The notes under the pieces are model-generated. The model made no database searches. It saw only the letters and a list, made by a program, of their open reading frames with translations, and was not told the DNA's origin. Both the position numbers and the translations under genes were made by a program. Positions 19,942 through 28,754 of a stretch of 64,000 nucleotides of DNA are shown piece by piece. The stretch covers positions 58,802-122,801 of the forward strand of contig NZ_VMHK01000006.1 of assembly GCF_007559275.1 (NCBI RefSeq), written 5' to 3'. The stretch comes from Bifidobacterium apousia. Lineage in GTDB: Bacteria; Actinomycetota; Actinomycetes; Actinomycetales; Bifidobacteriaceae. The stretch's first letter is position 1, and the number at the start of each line of letters is the position of its first letter.

Positions 19942-20016
19942 GGCTATCGCTTAAGGGGCTATCGGTTAGCGGGCTATTGGTTATTGAAGTTAGTCCAGTT
20001 ATGGAAGTTAGGCCAG
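19942..20016. repeat. short tandem repeats, 15-bp and 18-bp periods
   Basis: Three degenerate 15-bp units start at 19942, 19957 and 19972 (GGCTATCGCTTA, GGCTATCGGTTA, GGCTATTGGTTA plus 3 bp each). They are followed by two 18-bp units at 19986 and 20004 (GAAGTTAGTCCAG, GAAGTTAGGCCAG). They lie just beyond the stop of the response regulator 20022-20651. No coding meaning is apparent. Confidence 0.6.
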
Positions 20017-20021
20017 CAGGT

Positions 20022-20651
20022 TTACTGCTCGGATTTCAAGCCTAGAGTTTCGATGGCTTCCGCTACTGCAGCCGTGCGATCGCTGACCTCCAATTTGGCG
20101 AAGATCCGACTGAAGTATGTTTTTACTGTTGCCTCGCTGATGTATAAGTGCTCTGCGATTTGCCGATTGGTCATACCCTTGGCGGCCTCGCGCAGCACAC
20201 GCGTCTCTTGTTCGGACAGTGCTGGTCTGGTCGCAGGGCGCAGCGCCTTGCTGACTGCTTCCGCGGCGGTCGGATTCAGGACAGTGGACCCTGCAACAGT
20301 GTCACGGATAGCTTGGGCCAAGACATGAGGTTCTACGTCTTTCAGCAGATAGCCGTTGGCTCCGGCTTCTATGGCCGGCAGAATATCGTGGTCGGAATCG
20401 TAAGTGGTAAGGATCAATACCTTGGTTTTGGGATAAGAAGCCAGCACTTTCCGGGTGACTTCAGGACCGTTCATATCAGGCATCCGCAGATCGAGTAGCA
20501 ACAAATCCGGACGTGTTTTCGCTACAGCCTCTATGGCCTGGGTGCCATTGCATGCTTCGGCAACCACTTCAAGATCCGCATGGCGCTTCAGCATGCTGCG
20601 TATACCCTCCCGAACCATGGGGTGATCGTCGGCCATGACCAGTCGGATCAT
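20022..20651 (-). CDS. NarL/FixJ-family response regulator
   Basis: A 209-residue regulator with receiver domain (DDHPMVREG, phosphoacceptor Asp in PDLLLLDLRMPDMNG, Thr in ILTTYDSDHD, Lys in GYLLKDVEP) and C-terminal LuxR-type HTH (ALSEQETRVLREAAKGMTNR, then QIAEHLYISEATVKTYFSRI). Its ATG overlaps the kinase stop by 4 bp. The pair is followed upstream by an efflux-pump gene reading the same way, so the system may control it; that is inference. Confidence 0.9.
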   Translation of the reverse strand: MIRLVMADDHPMVREGIRSMLKRHADLEVVAEACNGTQAIEAVAKTRPDLLLLDLRMPDMNGPEVTRKVLASYPKTKVLILTTYDSDHDILPAIEAGANGYLLKDVEPHVLAQAIRDTVAGSTVLNPTAAEAVSKALRPATRPALSEQETRVLREAAKGMTNRQIAEHLYISEATVKTYFSRIFAKLEVSDRTAAVAEAIETLGLKSEQ

Positions 20652-22030
20652 CTTTCCTCCTTATCTGGTCGAGTAGTGTTACTTGGTCTTTCGACAGGAA
20701 TATTTACAGTTATGGAGGTGCCTTGCCCGGGAACTGAGGTTACCGTACAGCGCCCACCCGCGTCTTGAGCTCGTTTGGCCATATCTCGCAGACCATAGCC
20801 ATGACCAGCCTTTTCCATCTCCTGGAAATCCAAGTTTTGAATATCAAAACCACGACCATCATCCTTGATCTGAAGTTCCAGGAGTTCCGGCCTTTTCAAA
20901 AGCAATCTCACCTGTACATGCTGGGCATTGGCATGCTTGGAAATATTAGTCAGGGACTCCTGGACTATACGCAGCAGGTTGACCTCGGTCTGCTTAGGCA
21001 AGGGCGGCAAGGTTCGTTGAATCTGGCACTGTGATTGAAAACCTGTCTTTGCTGCGGTGGAATGCACTGTCCGATCCAGGGCCGTCTTCAGGTCCCTGCC
21101 ATCCAGATCAGCCGGTGCCGAATCCGCAATCATTCTTCTGGTGTCATCAAGAGAACTTTTCGACGTGCTGGCGATCATTTCCAGATGCTTTCGCGCTGCA
21201 GGCAGGTCGTCATCCAGTTCTTCATGAGCTACCCTGGCCAAGGCCAGAATGGAAGTCAAAGACTGGGCGATCGTGTCATGCATTTCGCTGGCCACACGTT
21301 CACGCTCGATGGACGCTCCTTCGGCTCTGCTGAGTCTGCGAATCGTCTCTTGTTGAGACTCCATTTTGTCCAGCAGCATTTGATTATGTCCGTTGGTCAA
21401 AGCCAGGACATTAAAGGACTTTCCAATCATTGCGGAGAATACCACTACGAGAATCATGAGCATAAGATTGCCGGATAGATCTGTACTCAAGAACCTTTTC
21501 CCAGCCAAAACCATGGCCAAATAGGCTATATTCAGGACTCCTACCAACCCCAGAGCAGGAAGGTAGGAAAAAGCGATGAAGAGTTGTGGCACGATAAACA
21601 GCTGAGCCAGAATGGCGGTACCATCCAACCAAGCGCCCATGGGCAGGCAGACCAGCGTCAGCAGAGCGAAAATCCAACCATATGCTCCTGTTTTGCTTAC
21701 CGGCTGATCTGCCGTTTTCCGATCAAGTCTTTCAGACTTGTCATATACCCTAGGCAGAACCACGATCATGAAAAACAGGCAGGGCAAGAGGATGAGAAAG
21801 CTTGAAACAAGTTTATAGGTCATGGATGCAGTCGAGAAGAAGCAATTGGCTCCTGTTACGCAGCCTGCTTCCACAATGAAATACCAGTTCCAGGTGTTAT
21901 GAAGACGTTGACGCTGGGCATCGGTTCTTGCGGTCGCGTCAAGTTGACCGTCGCCGCGATCACCATTCAGATTCATTGAAAGCTGGTCTTGCTGTTGGTT
22001 TTCTCGATTAATTCCCTCAGTGATTTTCAC
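20648..22030 (-). CDS. sensor histidine kinase (NarL-system type)
   Basis: A 460-residue kinase from a GTG start with GGGAG 7 bp upstream. A polar N-terminus of about 45 residues precedes five or six membrane helices (about 50-200). A short coiled coil (LDKMESQQETIRRLSRAEG) follows. The phosphoacceptor His is in VASEMHDTIAQSLTSILA. The ATPase domain has VQESLTNISKHANA, IKDDGRGFDI and GYGLRDMAKRAQDAGG. No periplasmic sensor domain is visible, so it likely senses at or in the membrane. It is coupled to the response-regulator gene by a 4-bp overlap. Confidence 0.88.
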   Translation of the reverse strand: MKITEGINRENQQQDQLSMNLNGDRGDGQLDATARTDAQRQRLHNTWNWYFIVEAGCVTGANCFFSTASMTYKLVSSFLILLPCLFFMIVVLPRVYDKSERLDRKTADQPVSKTGAYGWIFALLTLVCLPMGAWLDGTAILAQLFIVPQLFIAFSYLPALGLVGVLNIAYLAMVLAGKRFLSTDLSGNLMLMILVVVFSAMIGKSFNVLALTNGHNQMLLDKMESQQETIRRLSRAEGASIERERVASEMHDTIAQSLTSILALARVAHEELDDDLPAARKHLEMIASTSKSSLDDTRRMIADSAPADLDGRDLKTALDRTVHSTAAKTGFQSQCQIQRTLPPLPKQTEVNLLRIVQESLTNISKHANAQHVQVRLLLKRPELLELQIKDDGRGFDIQNLDFQEMEKAGHGYGLRDMAKRAQDAGGRCTVTSVPGQGTSITVNIPVERPSNTTRPDKEER

Positions 22031-22128
22031 TCATGTCTCCCATGACTTGCACACTTATTCACCCTACTGCCAAAAAGCCTGTAGAAATCGTCGGGTTTTC
22101 CTGTTTCCGAGCCTCGAAACCGGGATCT

Positions 22129-23772
22129 TCATTGGTTTTTGATTGTCTTACCAGCGAAAATTTGTTTGCCTTTTCGGGGATACAAGAGAGCCAAGGGAAT
22201 GAATAGCAAGGACAGACAACCCATTGCTAGGAAGACCTTGCTGCTGCCGCTGGCATAGGAGGCCCTGATCAGAGGCATGATCATATTCCGCATGGATTGG
22301 GGCATACTGGCGAATTGTGATTGAGCACCTGCCGAAGTTCCGGATCCAATAGTATCTGCGATGGCTTGCGCTCGGGATGCGCTTACTCCGTACTTGCCCA
22401 AGGCCTTATGAATATCCAGGGCAAAATAATGGGTGCACAATGGTCCAAGCATTGCCATGCCTAAGGCGCCGCCGAAGTTTTTGAAGGTCTGATTGATGGC
22501 AGTGACTTCGCCATAAGAGGCGTTGATGGCCCGATTGACCGCATCAGTGGATGATGGCGAGAACATGAATCCGATCCCTGCACCCGCAACCACCATGGAA
22601 AGTGACAGCCAGACGGTATTGGAGGGCAGTCCTTTATCGAGCGAACCGGCTGTAAGCGACATGAGGGAGAAACCCGTTGCGGCTATCAAGCCGGCAATCA
22701 GCAATACCGGTTTCATGCCATGTCTGTTGAAGAGTTGGGCGCCCAACAAGGCGGAAACCAGGAAACCTAAGAAAAAGTAGAGGATGAATAGGCTGGTCAT
22801 CAATGTTGACCGGTTGAGTGCAAGGAGCCCATAGACGCTGAGGAAGTACATGATGGGTTGGAAGATCACGGCGGCTACCAACATGGCGAGCTGGGAAATG
22901 TCGAATGGTGGGTTGCGGAAGATTCTGAGTTTAATGATTGGATTGTCAACGTGCGAATCCCAGAAGCCGAACACCAGGAATAGCACAAGGCTGGCACCAA
23001 AACTGGCAATAATGCGCCAATCCGACCAGCCAACGGTGCTGCCCTGTTGAATCGGCACGATCAGAGCTATCATGGCGAGTCCTACGGCCAGGCCGCCAGC
23101 CCAGTCAATATGCTGACTACCGGGTTCGGTTGTGGGTGAGTCCTTTGGAATCATCGAGACGATCATGGCGATTGCCACCAGAGCCAGAGGCAGATTGATA
23201 AAGAAGATGTCGCGCCAGGAGTATTGAATCAGCCAAGAGCCCAGAATGGGGCCCAAACATGTCATGGCTCCTGTGATGGCGAAGAACAGAGCCATGTTTC
23301 CGGCCCTCTTGTTTTCGGCCGAGTAGGAGAACAGAATACCGATAGCGGCCGGGAACATCATGGCTGAACCGATGCCTTGCAGTGCTCGGGAAAAAATCAT
23401 CAGCATCAGCGAGAGTGAATTTGCAGGAACAAGTCCGCAACATAAACTGCCCATTCCAAAAAGGAATGTACCTGAAAGCATGATGCGTTTGTAGCCCGCT
23501 AGATCAGACAGATGCCCGCAGAAGGGGAAAGTGGCGGCCGCAGCCAGCATGTAGGCGTTGACAATCCACTGTATGCCGCTTGCGGTCAGACCCAGACCTG
23601 ATTGGACTGCCTGACTCGATAAGGAGACGATTGTCGAATCTATGTTGGTCATAGAGACGGCGACAATAAGTCCAATCATGATCAGGCTGAGTTTTTTGTG
23701 ATTGATAGGAGGTTGTGAAGCCCCGATCACTGGCAATGGGTCTTCTTGTCTCTTGACTTCGCGAGTTTGCAT
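22129..23772 (-). CDS. MFS drug efflux protein, DHA2 (EmrB/QacA) family
   Basis: A 547-residue transporter with 14 predicted membrane helices, the DHA2 size and topology. Motif C is present as FFAITGAMTCLGPILGSWLI and the early helix has the DHA2 motif NIDSTIVSLSSQAVQSGLGL (a Asp/Asn pair at helix 1). The loop SDLAGYKRIM is motif A. By family it is a proton antiporter for toxic cations or drugs. It stands about 100 bp upstream of the two-component genes in the same direction, which suggests a functional link. Substrate unknown. Confidence 0.87.
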   Translation of the reverse strand: MQTREVKRQEDPLPVIGASQPPINHKKLSLIMIGLIVAVSMTNIDSTIVSLSSQAVQSGLGLTASGIQWIVNAYMLAAAATFPFCGHLSDLAGYKRIMLSGTFLFGMGSLCCGLVPANSLSLMLMIFSRALQGIGSAMMFPAAIGILFSYSAENKRAGNMALFFAITGAMTCLGPILGSWLIQYSWRDIFFINLPLALVAIAMIVSMIPKDSPTTEPGSQHIDWAGGLAVGLAMIALIVPIQQGSTVGWSDWRIIASFGASLVLFLVFGFWDSHVDNPIIKLRIFRNPPFDISQLAMLVAAVIFQPIMYFLSVYGLLALNRSTLMTSLFILYFFLGFLVSALLGAQLFNRHGMKPVLLIAGLIAATGFSLMSLTAGSLDKGLPSNTVWLSLSMVVAGAGIGFMFSPSSTDAVNRAINASYGEVTAINQTFKNFGGALGMAMLGPLCTHYFALDIHKALGKYGVSASRAQAIADTIGSGTSAGAQSQFASMPQSMRNMIMPLIRASYASGSSKVFLAMGCLSLLFIPLALLYPRKGKQIFAGKTIKNQ

Positions 23773-23989
23773 ACTGTCTCTCTTTCGTGTTTGCGCAATT
23801 GGTATCGCCGTAATCGGCTTTGGAGGCGCTACACCATGAGAGTAAAAAGATCTTCTCGCTTCTTATGTCATCCCAGTCGCTGTATCTCTGTCCCCCATTC
23901 GGATGACATAATGTCAGCCGTGTCAGAGCTGGGGCTAGAAGATCAGCAATGCAACAGTTTGCGGAAATCAGACTGTGTGAGTTATAGGG

Positions 23990-24160
23990 CTGTCTGGTGC
24001 TGGGAAAAGTACTGTCTCGCAGTTTATCGAGTGATTTTATAAGCCAATTGGTGGGGGGGGGGAAATCGATAGTTATGGCAGGCAGATTACCCAGAAGACT
24101 CGCGAGCAACTGCCCTCTCCACTGGCCAATGTGAGCGGTATTCGCCTGACGCTATGAATG
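23990..24160 (+). pseudogene. remnant of an ABC exporter ATPase domain
   Basis: A short plus-strand stretch reads GLSGAGKSTVSQFIE (Walker A of an ABC exporter), then a TGA, then FYKPIGG, where intact homologues read FY-P-GG. A run of ten G at 24053-24062 then forces a frame change, and the text continues EIDSYGRQITQKTREQLPS before a final stop. Order and spacing match the Walker A to Q-loop segment of MsbA/LmrA-type exporters. Nothing of the membrane domain or of the signature motif remains in the window. Confidence 0.5.
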
Positions 24161-24275
24161 AGTAATATCAGCGACAGACAATGCAATGTGAGGACATTCT
24201 CCACGCGGTCAACCTGGTTGACCTGTCGTCATTGTTGCCCGCCGTTTGGCTATCTGTTGGGCCCTGTAAATTGGT

Positions 24276-24680
24276 TTATTTTGGTATGTCGCAGACCGAG
24301 AAGGCGAAACTCATCAGAGTTCCTACTGACTTACTCTTATCTGATTTTAATGTTTCAATGCTTTTGAGATGCTCATTGTCTTGCACCTGGTTCAGCGCGT
24401 ACTGTGCGCCATCTGAGGTGGTAAAGCGGAGGATGGGGTCTCCATGCTTACTGAGCTTGCATGACACGGTGCCTTTATCTACCTTCAGAGGCCAGGTGTG
24501 ACCCAGATCTTCTTTCGAAATTGTTTGCGGGTTGCTGGTGGCTGCAACCTTATTGCTTCCATCAGTGGAATATTCTTCAGGGTGCTTCATGCCATCAGTG
24601 CAGCCGACAAGCCCCACTGTCAGCATAATTGTGGCGCATATCAGGAAAAGGGTTCTGAGGCTCTGCTCGATTCTTTTCAT
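24276..24680 (-). CDS. DUF2511-like lipoprotein
   Basis: A 134-residue protein with a lipoprotein signal: basic start MKRIEQSLRT, hydrophobic stretch FLICATIMLTVGL and lipobox VGLVGC with the modified Cys at residue 27. The mature part contains TWPLKVDKGTVSC and DGAQYALN, the pattern of the DUF2511 (YebY-like) family, whose function is unknown; two Cys (about 73 and 131) could form a disulphide. It follows the ABC ATPase gene after 35 bp and is probably the last gene of the sigma-factor operon, as a surface component. Confidence 0.7.
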   Translation of the reverse strand: MKRIEQSLRTLFLICATIMLTVGLVGCTDGMKHPEEYSTDGSNKVAATSNPQTISKEDLGHTWPLKVDKGTVSCKLSKHGDPILRFTTSDGAQYALNQVQDNEHLKSIETLKSDKSKSVGTLMSFAFSVCDIPK

Positions 24681-24715
24681 AATTATCGACGTTCTTTCAT
24701 ACTTGGAGGCGGTTT

Positions 24716-25594
24716 CTAGCGCTCGCTGGCCAAAGCCATATATCCGTCCTCGAGATTGGGCGCAGTTTCTACAGAGCCCGCGGGCGGTGTATCGGTAACT
24801 ATGCGGTATCTTGTCCCCTGTGGGGTGGGTTCCGCGTTGATGATTGTGGCATTATTCGGCGGGGCCGCGATGGGAGGCGTGACCCAGGTGTGACCGGCAG
24901 CTTCATGGATCAGTCCCTCTGTCGGCCCGTCATACTGTCTGCGTCCGCAACGTAATACGCATACCCAGGGGCAGGTTTGTGCAACGTCATCAAGTATGTG
25001 GGTGGAGAGGATGACGGTTCTATCCTGCCCCAGCTGGGCAAGGAGCGTGCGGAACCGCATGCGCTCTTCGGGATCCAACCCCGCTGTGGGCTCGTCGACT
25101 ACCAGCAGCTGGGGGTCGCCCATAAGGGCCTGTGCGATGCCAACCCTGCGCCTCATACCCCCGGATAGGCCCCGGATAGGTTGGTTCATCACGTCTTCCA
25201 ATCCCACCTGTTCCAGGAGGGTATGTGCTTGCTCCTGCCGTGCACGTTTATTCTCGATCATTTTCAAGATGCCGATATAGTCAAGGAATTCAAGCGGGGA
25301 CAGGTTCTCGTAGGGGGTGATGTGCTGTGGCAGATAACCCAGGTGCCGTTTTAGATTTCGCCTGTTGGCCGGCGAAGACAGGTCTTGTCCATCAATAAAA
25401 ATCTTACCTTTAGTCGGTTTGATTATTCCGGTGAGAATACGCATGAGGGTTGTTTTACCGGCACCATTTGGTCCTATGAGCCCTATCATGCCTTGTGGAA
25501 GATCAACGGTCAGATCGTTTAAAGCGGCCGGTCTCCCAAGAAAATCCTTGGTCAGATGGTCAATAGAGATAAACATGTGAGTAATTCCTTTCAA
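24716..25594 (-). CDS. ABC transporter ATP-binding protein
   Basis: A 292-residue ATPase starting probably at the ATG at 25579 or 25594 (MFISIDHLTKDFLG). It has Walker A GPNGAGKTT, signature LSGGMRRRVGIAQAL, Walker B LLVVDEPTAGLD and H-loop STHILDDVAQTC. The C-terminal 70 residues (GRRQYDGPTEGLIHEAAGHT) resemble those of ABC-2 efflux ATPases. It follows the two permease genes by 13 bp within the operon headed by an ECF sigma factor. It should energise transport by those permeases. Confidence 0.87.
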   Translation of the reverse strand: MKGITHMFISIDHLTKDFLGRPAALNDLTVDLPQGMIGLIGPNGAGKTTLMRILTGIIKPTKGKIFIDGQDLSSPANRRNLKRHLGYLPQHITPYENLSPLEFLDYIGILKMIENKRARQEQAHTLLEQVGLEDVMNQPIRGLSGGMRRRVGIAQALMGDPQLLVVDEPTAGLDPEERMRFRTLLAQLGQDRTVILSTHILDDVAQTCPWVCVLRCGRRQYDGPTEGLIHEAAGHTWVTPPIAAPPNNATIINAEPTPQGTRYRIVTDTPPAGSVETAPNLEDGYMALASER

Positions 25595-25607
25595 AGTCAG
25601 ATGAAAG

Positions 25608-26366
25608 TCAGACCCGAGCTTTTATGTGGTTGGAGGCTATGTTTGCACCAGTGAAAAGGAGGAAGATAATACACACCTGCCAGAGCAGGGATATGACCCC
25701 TGATTGGACGGTAAAGGGGCCGTTCGCCGGCATGTACATAGGATTGGTATGAAACCATCCCTGCGCAATGGGATCGCCAATGACTGCCAGGGGGCCGCCA
25801 TTGAGCGTTGGAACTGGTAAGAGGGGGGTATAGAAAGCCAGCCAGGCCCATACCAGGACTGCAAGAATTCGGGCTACGATCGTGGGGAACAGAGCTCCTA
25901 GCAGGGCGGATATCCCCATAGCGATCAGCATTGATGGCGAGAGTATGACAAGTGCTACTGCCGGGGCTACCAGTATTGCCTTACCGTTGCCGTGGATGGC
26001 TTGGTAGATTGCGATCAATACAAGGAAAAGCAGGGAAGATGATATGCAGATGACCCAGGCTCCCAAGACATGAGCTGAGCTGATGACTCCCATCGGCAAG
26101 GGGGAGGTGGATTCAAGCTCGTCCATACCTGTTCGCCTGCCCGCAGTCATAAGGTCGCTAAAGGATGCTGCGTATGCCAACGGGGTGAACATAGCAAGAA
26201 CCTGTCCGGTAAAGACAAGACCATTTGTGTTGCTGAATCCAGGTGACATAGGAGAAGCATAGGCCAAAAAGAGTGCGAAGAGTGCCAGCGGTATGCTGGC
26301 AATCCACAAGGCTTTGCGCCGATAAAACATTAGTAGCGTGATGCGTATAAGGCTCAGTATCCTCAT
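25608..26366 (-). CDS. ABC-2-type permease subunit
   Basis: A 252-residue membrane protein with about six helices, a basic start (MRILSLIRITLLMFYRRKAL) and the loop MTAGRRTGMDELESTSPLPM, which is charged as in ABC-2 permeases where it contacts the ATPase. The start overlaps the upstream gene stop by 4 bp. It is one of two or three membrane subunits encoded between a sigma factor and an ATPase. Confidence 0.72.
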   Translation of the reverse strand: MRILSLIRITLLMFYRRKALWIASIPLALFALFLAYASPMSPGFSNTNGLVFTGQVLAMFTPLAYAASFSDLMTAGRRTGMDELESTSPLPMGVISSAHVLGAWVICISSSLLFLVLIAIYQAIHGNGKAILVAPAVALVILSPSMLIAMGISALLGALFPTIVARILAVLVWAWLAFYTPLLPVPTLNGGPLAVIGDPIAQGWFHTNPMYMPANGPFTVQSGVISLLWQVCIIFLLFTGANIASNHIKARV

Positions 26367-26980
26367 AGGGCTGCCACCTTTACAACATTGCGCTCTGCAT
26401 CACCGCACATGTTCCATCCGAAGATTGCGCCTGCTGCTGCAATAAACAATGGAATGAGTCGTTGCCGGACCGGATCGGTGATGTATGGATCCCATATAAA
26501 ACATAGAAACAGCCAAATAGCCATGGAAGCCAGCGACGACGTTGGCATAGACATGGTAAGTACGGCTATAAGGAAAACCAGGCAATTGACCATGAATATA
26601 CTGCCAACCGGGGTAATCATGCTCACCCATCCCATGTCACGTGGCCAAAGTCGCATCACATGCAAGCCGATAAAGAGAAGGCCTGCGGCAGTAAGATTTG
26701 CCCCGGTAATGATAAGCAGCCTGGTCACTTGAACTTTCCGCCATCCAGTTGGAGTTGACTCAGTAAGTTCAACGAGTGGGTCACCATTGAGCACAAAAGC
26801 TGTAGATAGGCCAGCAGCAATTACTGGCACTTGGGTGAGAACCATCATACCTGGCCGTATGCGGCTCAATGACCAAATGCCCTCCAGTAAGAAGCCCACA
26901 AAAAGAATGCCTGCAGTCAGTATAAACGGCAGCAATACCAGCCTATAAAGCCTCTTGAGCTGTATACCTACGAAAGCCAA
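26363..26980 (-). CDS. membrane protein, probable ABC permease subunit
   Basis: A 205-residue protein with six predicted helices. The segment NGDPLVELTESTPTGWRKVQ is a cytoplasmic loop parallel to MDELESTSPLPM in the next gene, which suggests the two are paralogous permease halves. It overlaps that gene by 4 bp. No named family is evident beyond a resemblance to ABC-2 transporters. Confidence 0.6.
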   Translation of the reverse strand: MAFVGIQLKRLYRLVLLPFILTAGILFVGFLLEGIWSLSRIRPGMMVLTQVPVIAAGLSTAFVLNGDPLVELTESTPTGWRKVQVTRLLIITGANLTAAGLLFIGLHVMRLWPRDMGWVSMITPVGSIFMVNCLVFLIAVLTMSMPTSSLASMAIWLFLCFIWDPYITDPVRQRLIPLFIAAAGAIFGWNMCGDAERNVVKVAAL

Positions 26981-27087
26981 ACTCGTCCACCTTCCTCATA
27001 TCTGGTTTTGGCCTCGGCTGCTGCCAGACATTGATCGCTACTCGTTCCGTCTGCTTAGTTAGTAGCGAGAGGGGATGAAAAGGTTCA

Positions 27088-27939
27088 TTAATTTTTATCT
27101 CCACCGGCGAGTTGAGTATGCCAGGCAAGAGGGGCTGTAAGGATAACAGCAGATATGAGTCCCACTGTAACGAGGATGAACCCTGCCCAGGCTGCGGTTG
27201 TAGTGGGTACCGAATTGACCCATGCCGGTAGGAAAAATGATGACCGAAAGTTCTGCAAAGTTCTCACTAGTGGTGCAAGTACCCCTAGGAGCAGTGCAAT
27301 CCAAGAGCATTGCCATATGCATAAGAGGGCCACGATATTCGCCAGGAGTGTTATGGGGGCTATCGTTTGGGCAATAACTGGCAGGGGCCTTATTCCAGGG
27401 TTAATTGCAGTGACAATCAATAAGGCTGCTCCCCCGACGACAATATTGGAGATAAAGGCCAGCAGCAGTCTGGTAGCTACTACAACTTGAGGTCCCAGGG
27501 GCATACTGAGCATTAACTCACGATCGTCTTTGATGGAAAAAACCAGGATTATTGTCAACGCCATGTTGAGCATGAGCATATTCGAAAAGATATGCAGACC
27601 GAGACTGCCGTAACGCGCACCTTGCATAACGTTGCTAATTAAAACCGAGCACGCTGCTATCGCGATTTCCACCAGTAAGATATATCGCGGTATGAGGCGT
27701 AATTGTGCCAGAACAAGCGGGCCACAGGAACGCACTCGACGCATGAATGGTATTGGTTGATCCGTTGCCAGCGACGGCTTCTGGTGGATGGCCTTCATTA
27801 CGCTAGTAAAAGCTGGAACTGCCGGCTGTGCATTCTGCTCTTTTTCCCTAAGCGCCTCTTGAACTTCACCCCGGTATTCTTCGGTGACTGGGCCTGTGCT
27901 GTCTGGGCTTGTGCTCTTATATCGGTCTGTCATAATCAC
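27088..27939 (-). CDS. membrane protein after sigma factor, possible anti-sigma factor
   Basis: A 283-residue protein with a polar N-terminal region of about 85 residues (EEYRGEVQEALREKEQNAQP) and then six hydrophobic helices. It starts 8 bp after the sigma-factor stop. Genes in this position commonly encode an anti-sigma factor that holds the sigma factor at the membrane; the N-terminal region would be the sigma-binding part. There is no zinc-binding HxxxCxxC motif, so it would be an atypical anti-sigma factor, or else a third permease subunit. Both readings are inference. Confidence 0.55.
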   Translation of the reverse strand: MIMTDRYKSTSPDSTGPVTEEYRGEVQEALREKEQNAQPAVPAFTSVMKAIHQKPSLATDQPIPFMRRVRSCGPLVLAQLRLIPRYILLVEIAIAACSVLISNVMQGARYGSLGLHIFSNMLMLNMALTIILVFSIKDDRELMLSMPLGPQVVVATRLLLAFISNIVVGGAALLIVTAINPGIRPLPVIAQTIAPITLLANIVALLCIWQCSWIALLLGVLAPLVRTLQNFRSSFFLPAWVNSVPTTTAAWAGFILVTVGLISAVILTAPLAWHTQLAGGDKN

Positions 27940-27947
27940 CCCTTCAA

Positions 27948-28544
27948 TTATCTCTGGCTCGGCACTTTATGGGTTTTGACAGGAGCGAGGTCGGTCAACT
28001 GTGGGCGCAGGATCTGCCTTGCCCGAGCAATACGAGACTTCACAGTCCCAACCGGGACGTCGAGCAGGGAGGCTATTTCCGGGTAGGGTAACTCGTGGAG
28101 CCAGGCCAGCGTCACCGTGTATGCCATTTCTGCTGGGAGTGCATCAATCCTGTGCCGTATTTTTTCCATCGTCAGATCCTTATTGACCAGTTCCACAGGC
28201 TCCAGCTGATCATCGGTTATCGAGTCGAGTTCCACCTGATCCATTTGGTCAGGTGGTTTCGGTTTGCGACGTTTCATATAAATTTGCCGCCGGGCAATGC
28301 TGAGTATCCAGGTGAGCACCTTGCTGTCTGTGCGGAAGGTTTTTGAGGAACGCCAGCAGCCCAGCCATGTGTCAGCAAAAACTTCACTGGCATCCTCATC
28401 GTCGGATATTCGCAAGGAAATAAAGGCTTGGACGGTATGCGCATACTTATTGTAAAGCGCTTCAAAGGCCGATTCATTCTCAGCGGCCACCATTTTGATC
28501 AGCCTTATATCATCAGCATCTGGATCAATGCGAGATCGTTTCAC
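27948..28544 (-). CDS. ECF-type RNA polymerase sigma factor
   Basis: 198 residues from a GTG start with GAAGGA upstream. The region-2 helix is SAFEALYNKYAHTVQAFISL with DASEVFADTWLGCWRS (RNA polymerase and -10 contact). Region 4 is LPAEMAYTVTLAWLHELPYP followed by EIASLLDVPVGTVKSRIARA, a clear sigma-4 HTH. Regions 1.1 and 3 are absent, as expected for group 4. It heads a minus-strand operon with a membrane protein, two permeases, an ATPase and a lipoprotein. By precedent it would be released by an envelope signal and transcribe its own operon. Confidence 0.88.
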   Translation of the reverse strand: MKRSRIDPDADDIRLIKMVAAENESAFEALYNKYAHTVQAFISLRISDDEDASEVFADTWLGCWRSSKTFRTDSKVLTWILSIARRQIYMKRRKPKPPDQMDQVELDSITDDQLEPVELVNKDLTMEKIRHRIDALPAEMAYTVTLAWLHELPYPEIASLLDVPVGTVKSRIARARQILRPQLTDLAPVKTHKVPSQR

Positions 28545-28754
28545 TGATGATGTCCTTCTCCGTATTGTCTACATCCTAGATATCTTCCTGCATACTGTTA
28601 TGCAAGCGGTTATCGCGGTTATGCTCCATTGCTATTACGAATATACTGGGATGCTGCTTTTAGGGTCGCCCGTACTGTGAATTTAGTCGCAAAGTCGCAG
28701 GGCAAACCATTACTGTCTGTGAGTGAAGCTGGCTCTTTTCAGGTGTCCTAGCGC

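Noticed and set aside
23504..24109. 201-codon minus-strand frame over the start of the DHA2 pump.
   Set aside because: It shares the pump's DNA in another frame, begins within the G run and shows no domain.
24120..24275. Looked for a transposase or insertion-element ends around the ABC remnant and in the AT-rich gaps.
   Set aside because: I found no DDE motif, no terminal inverted repeat pair and no target duplication that I could support.
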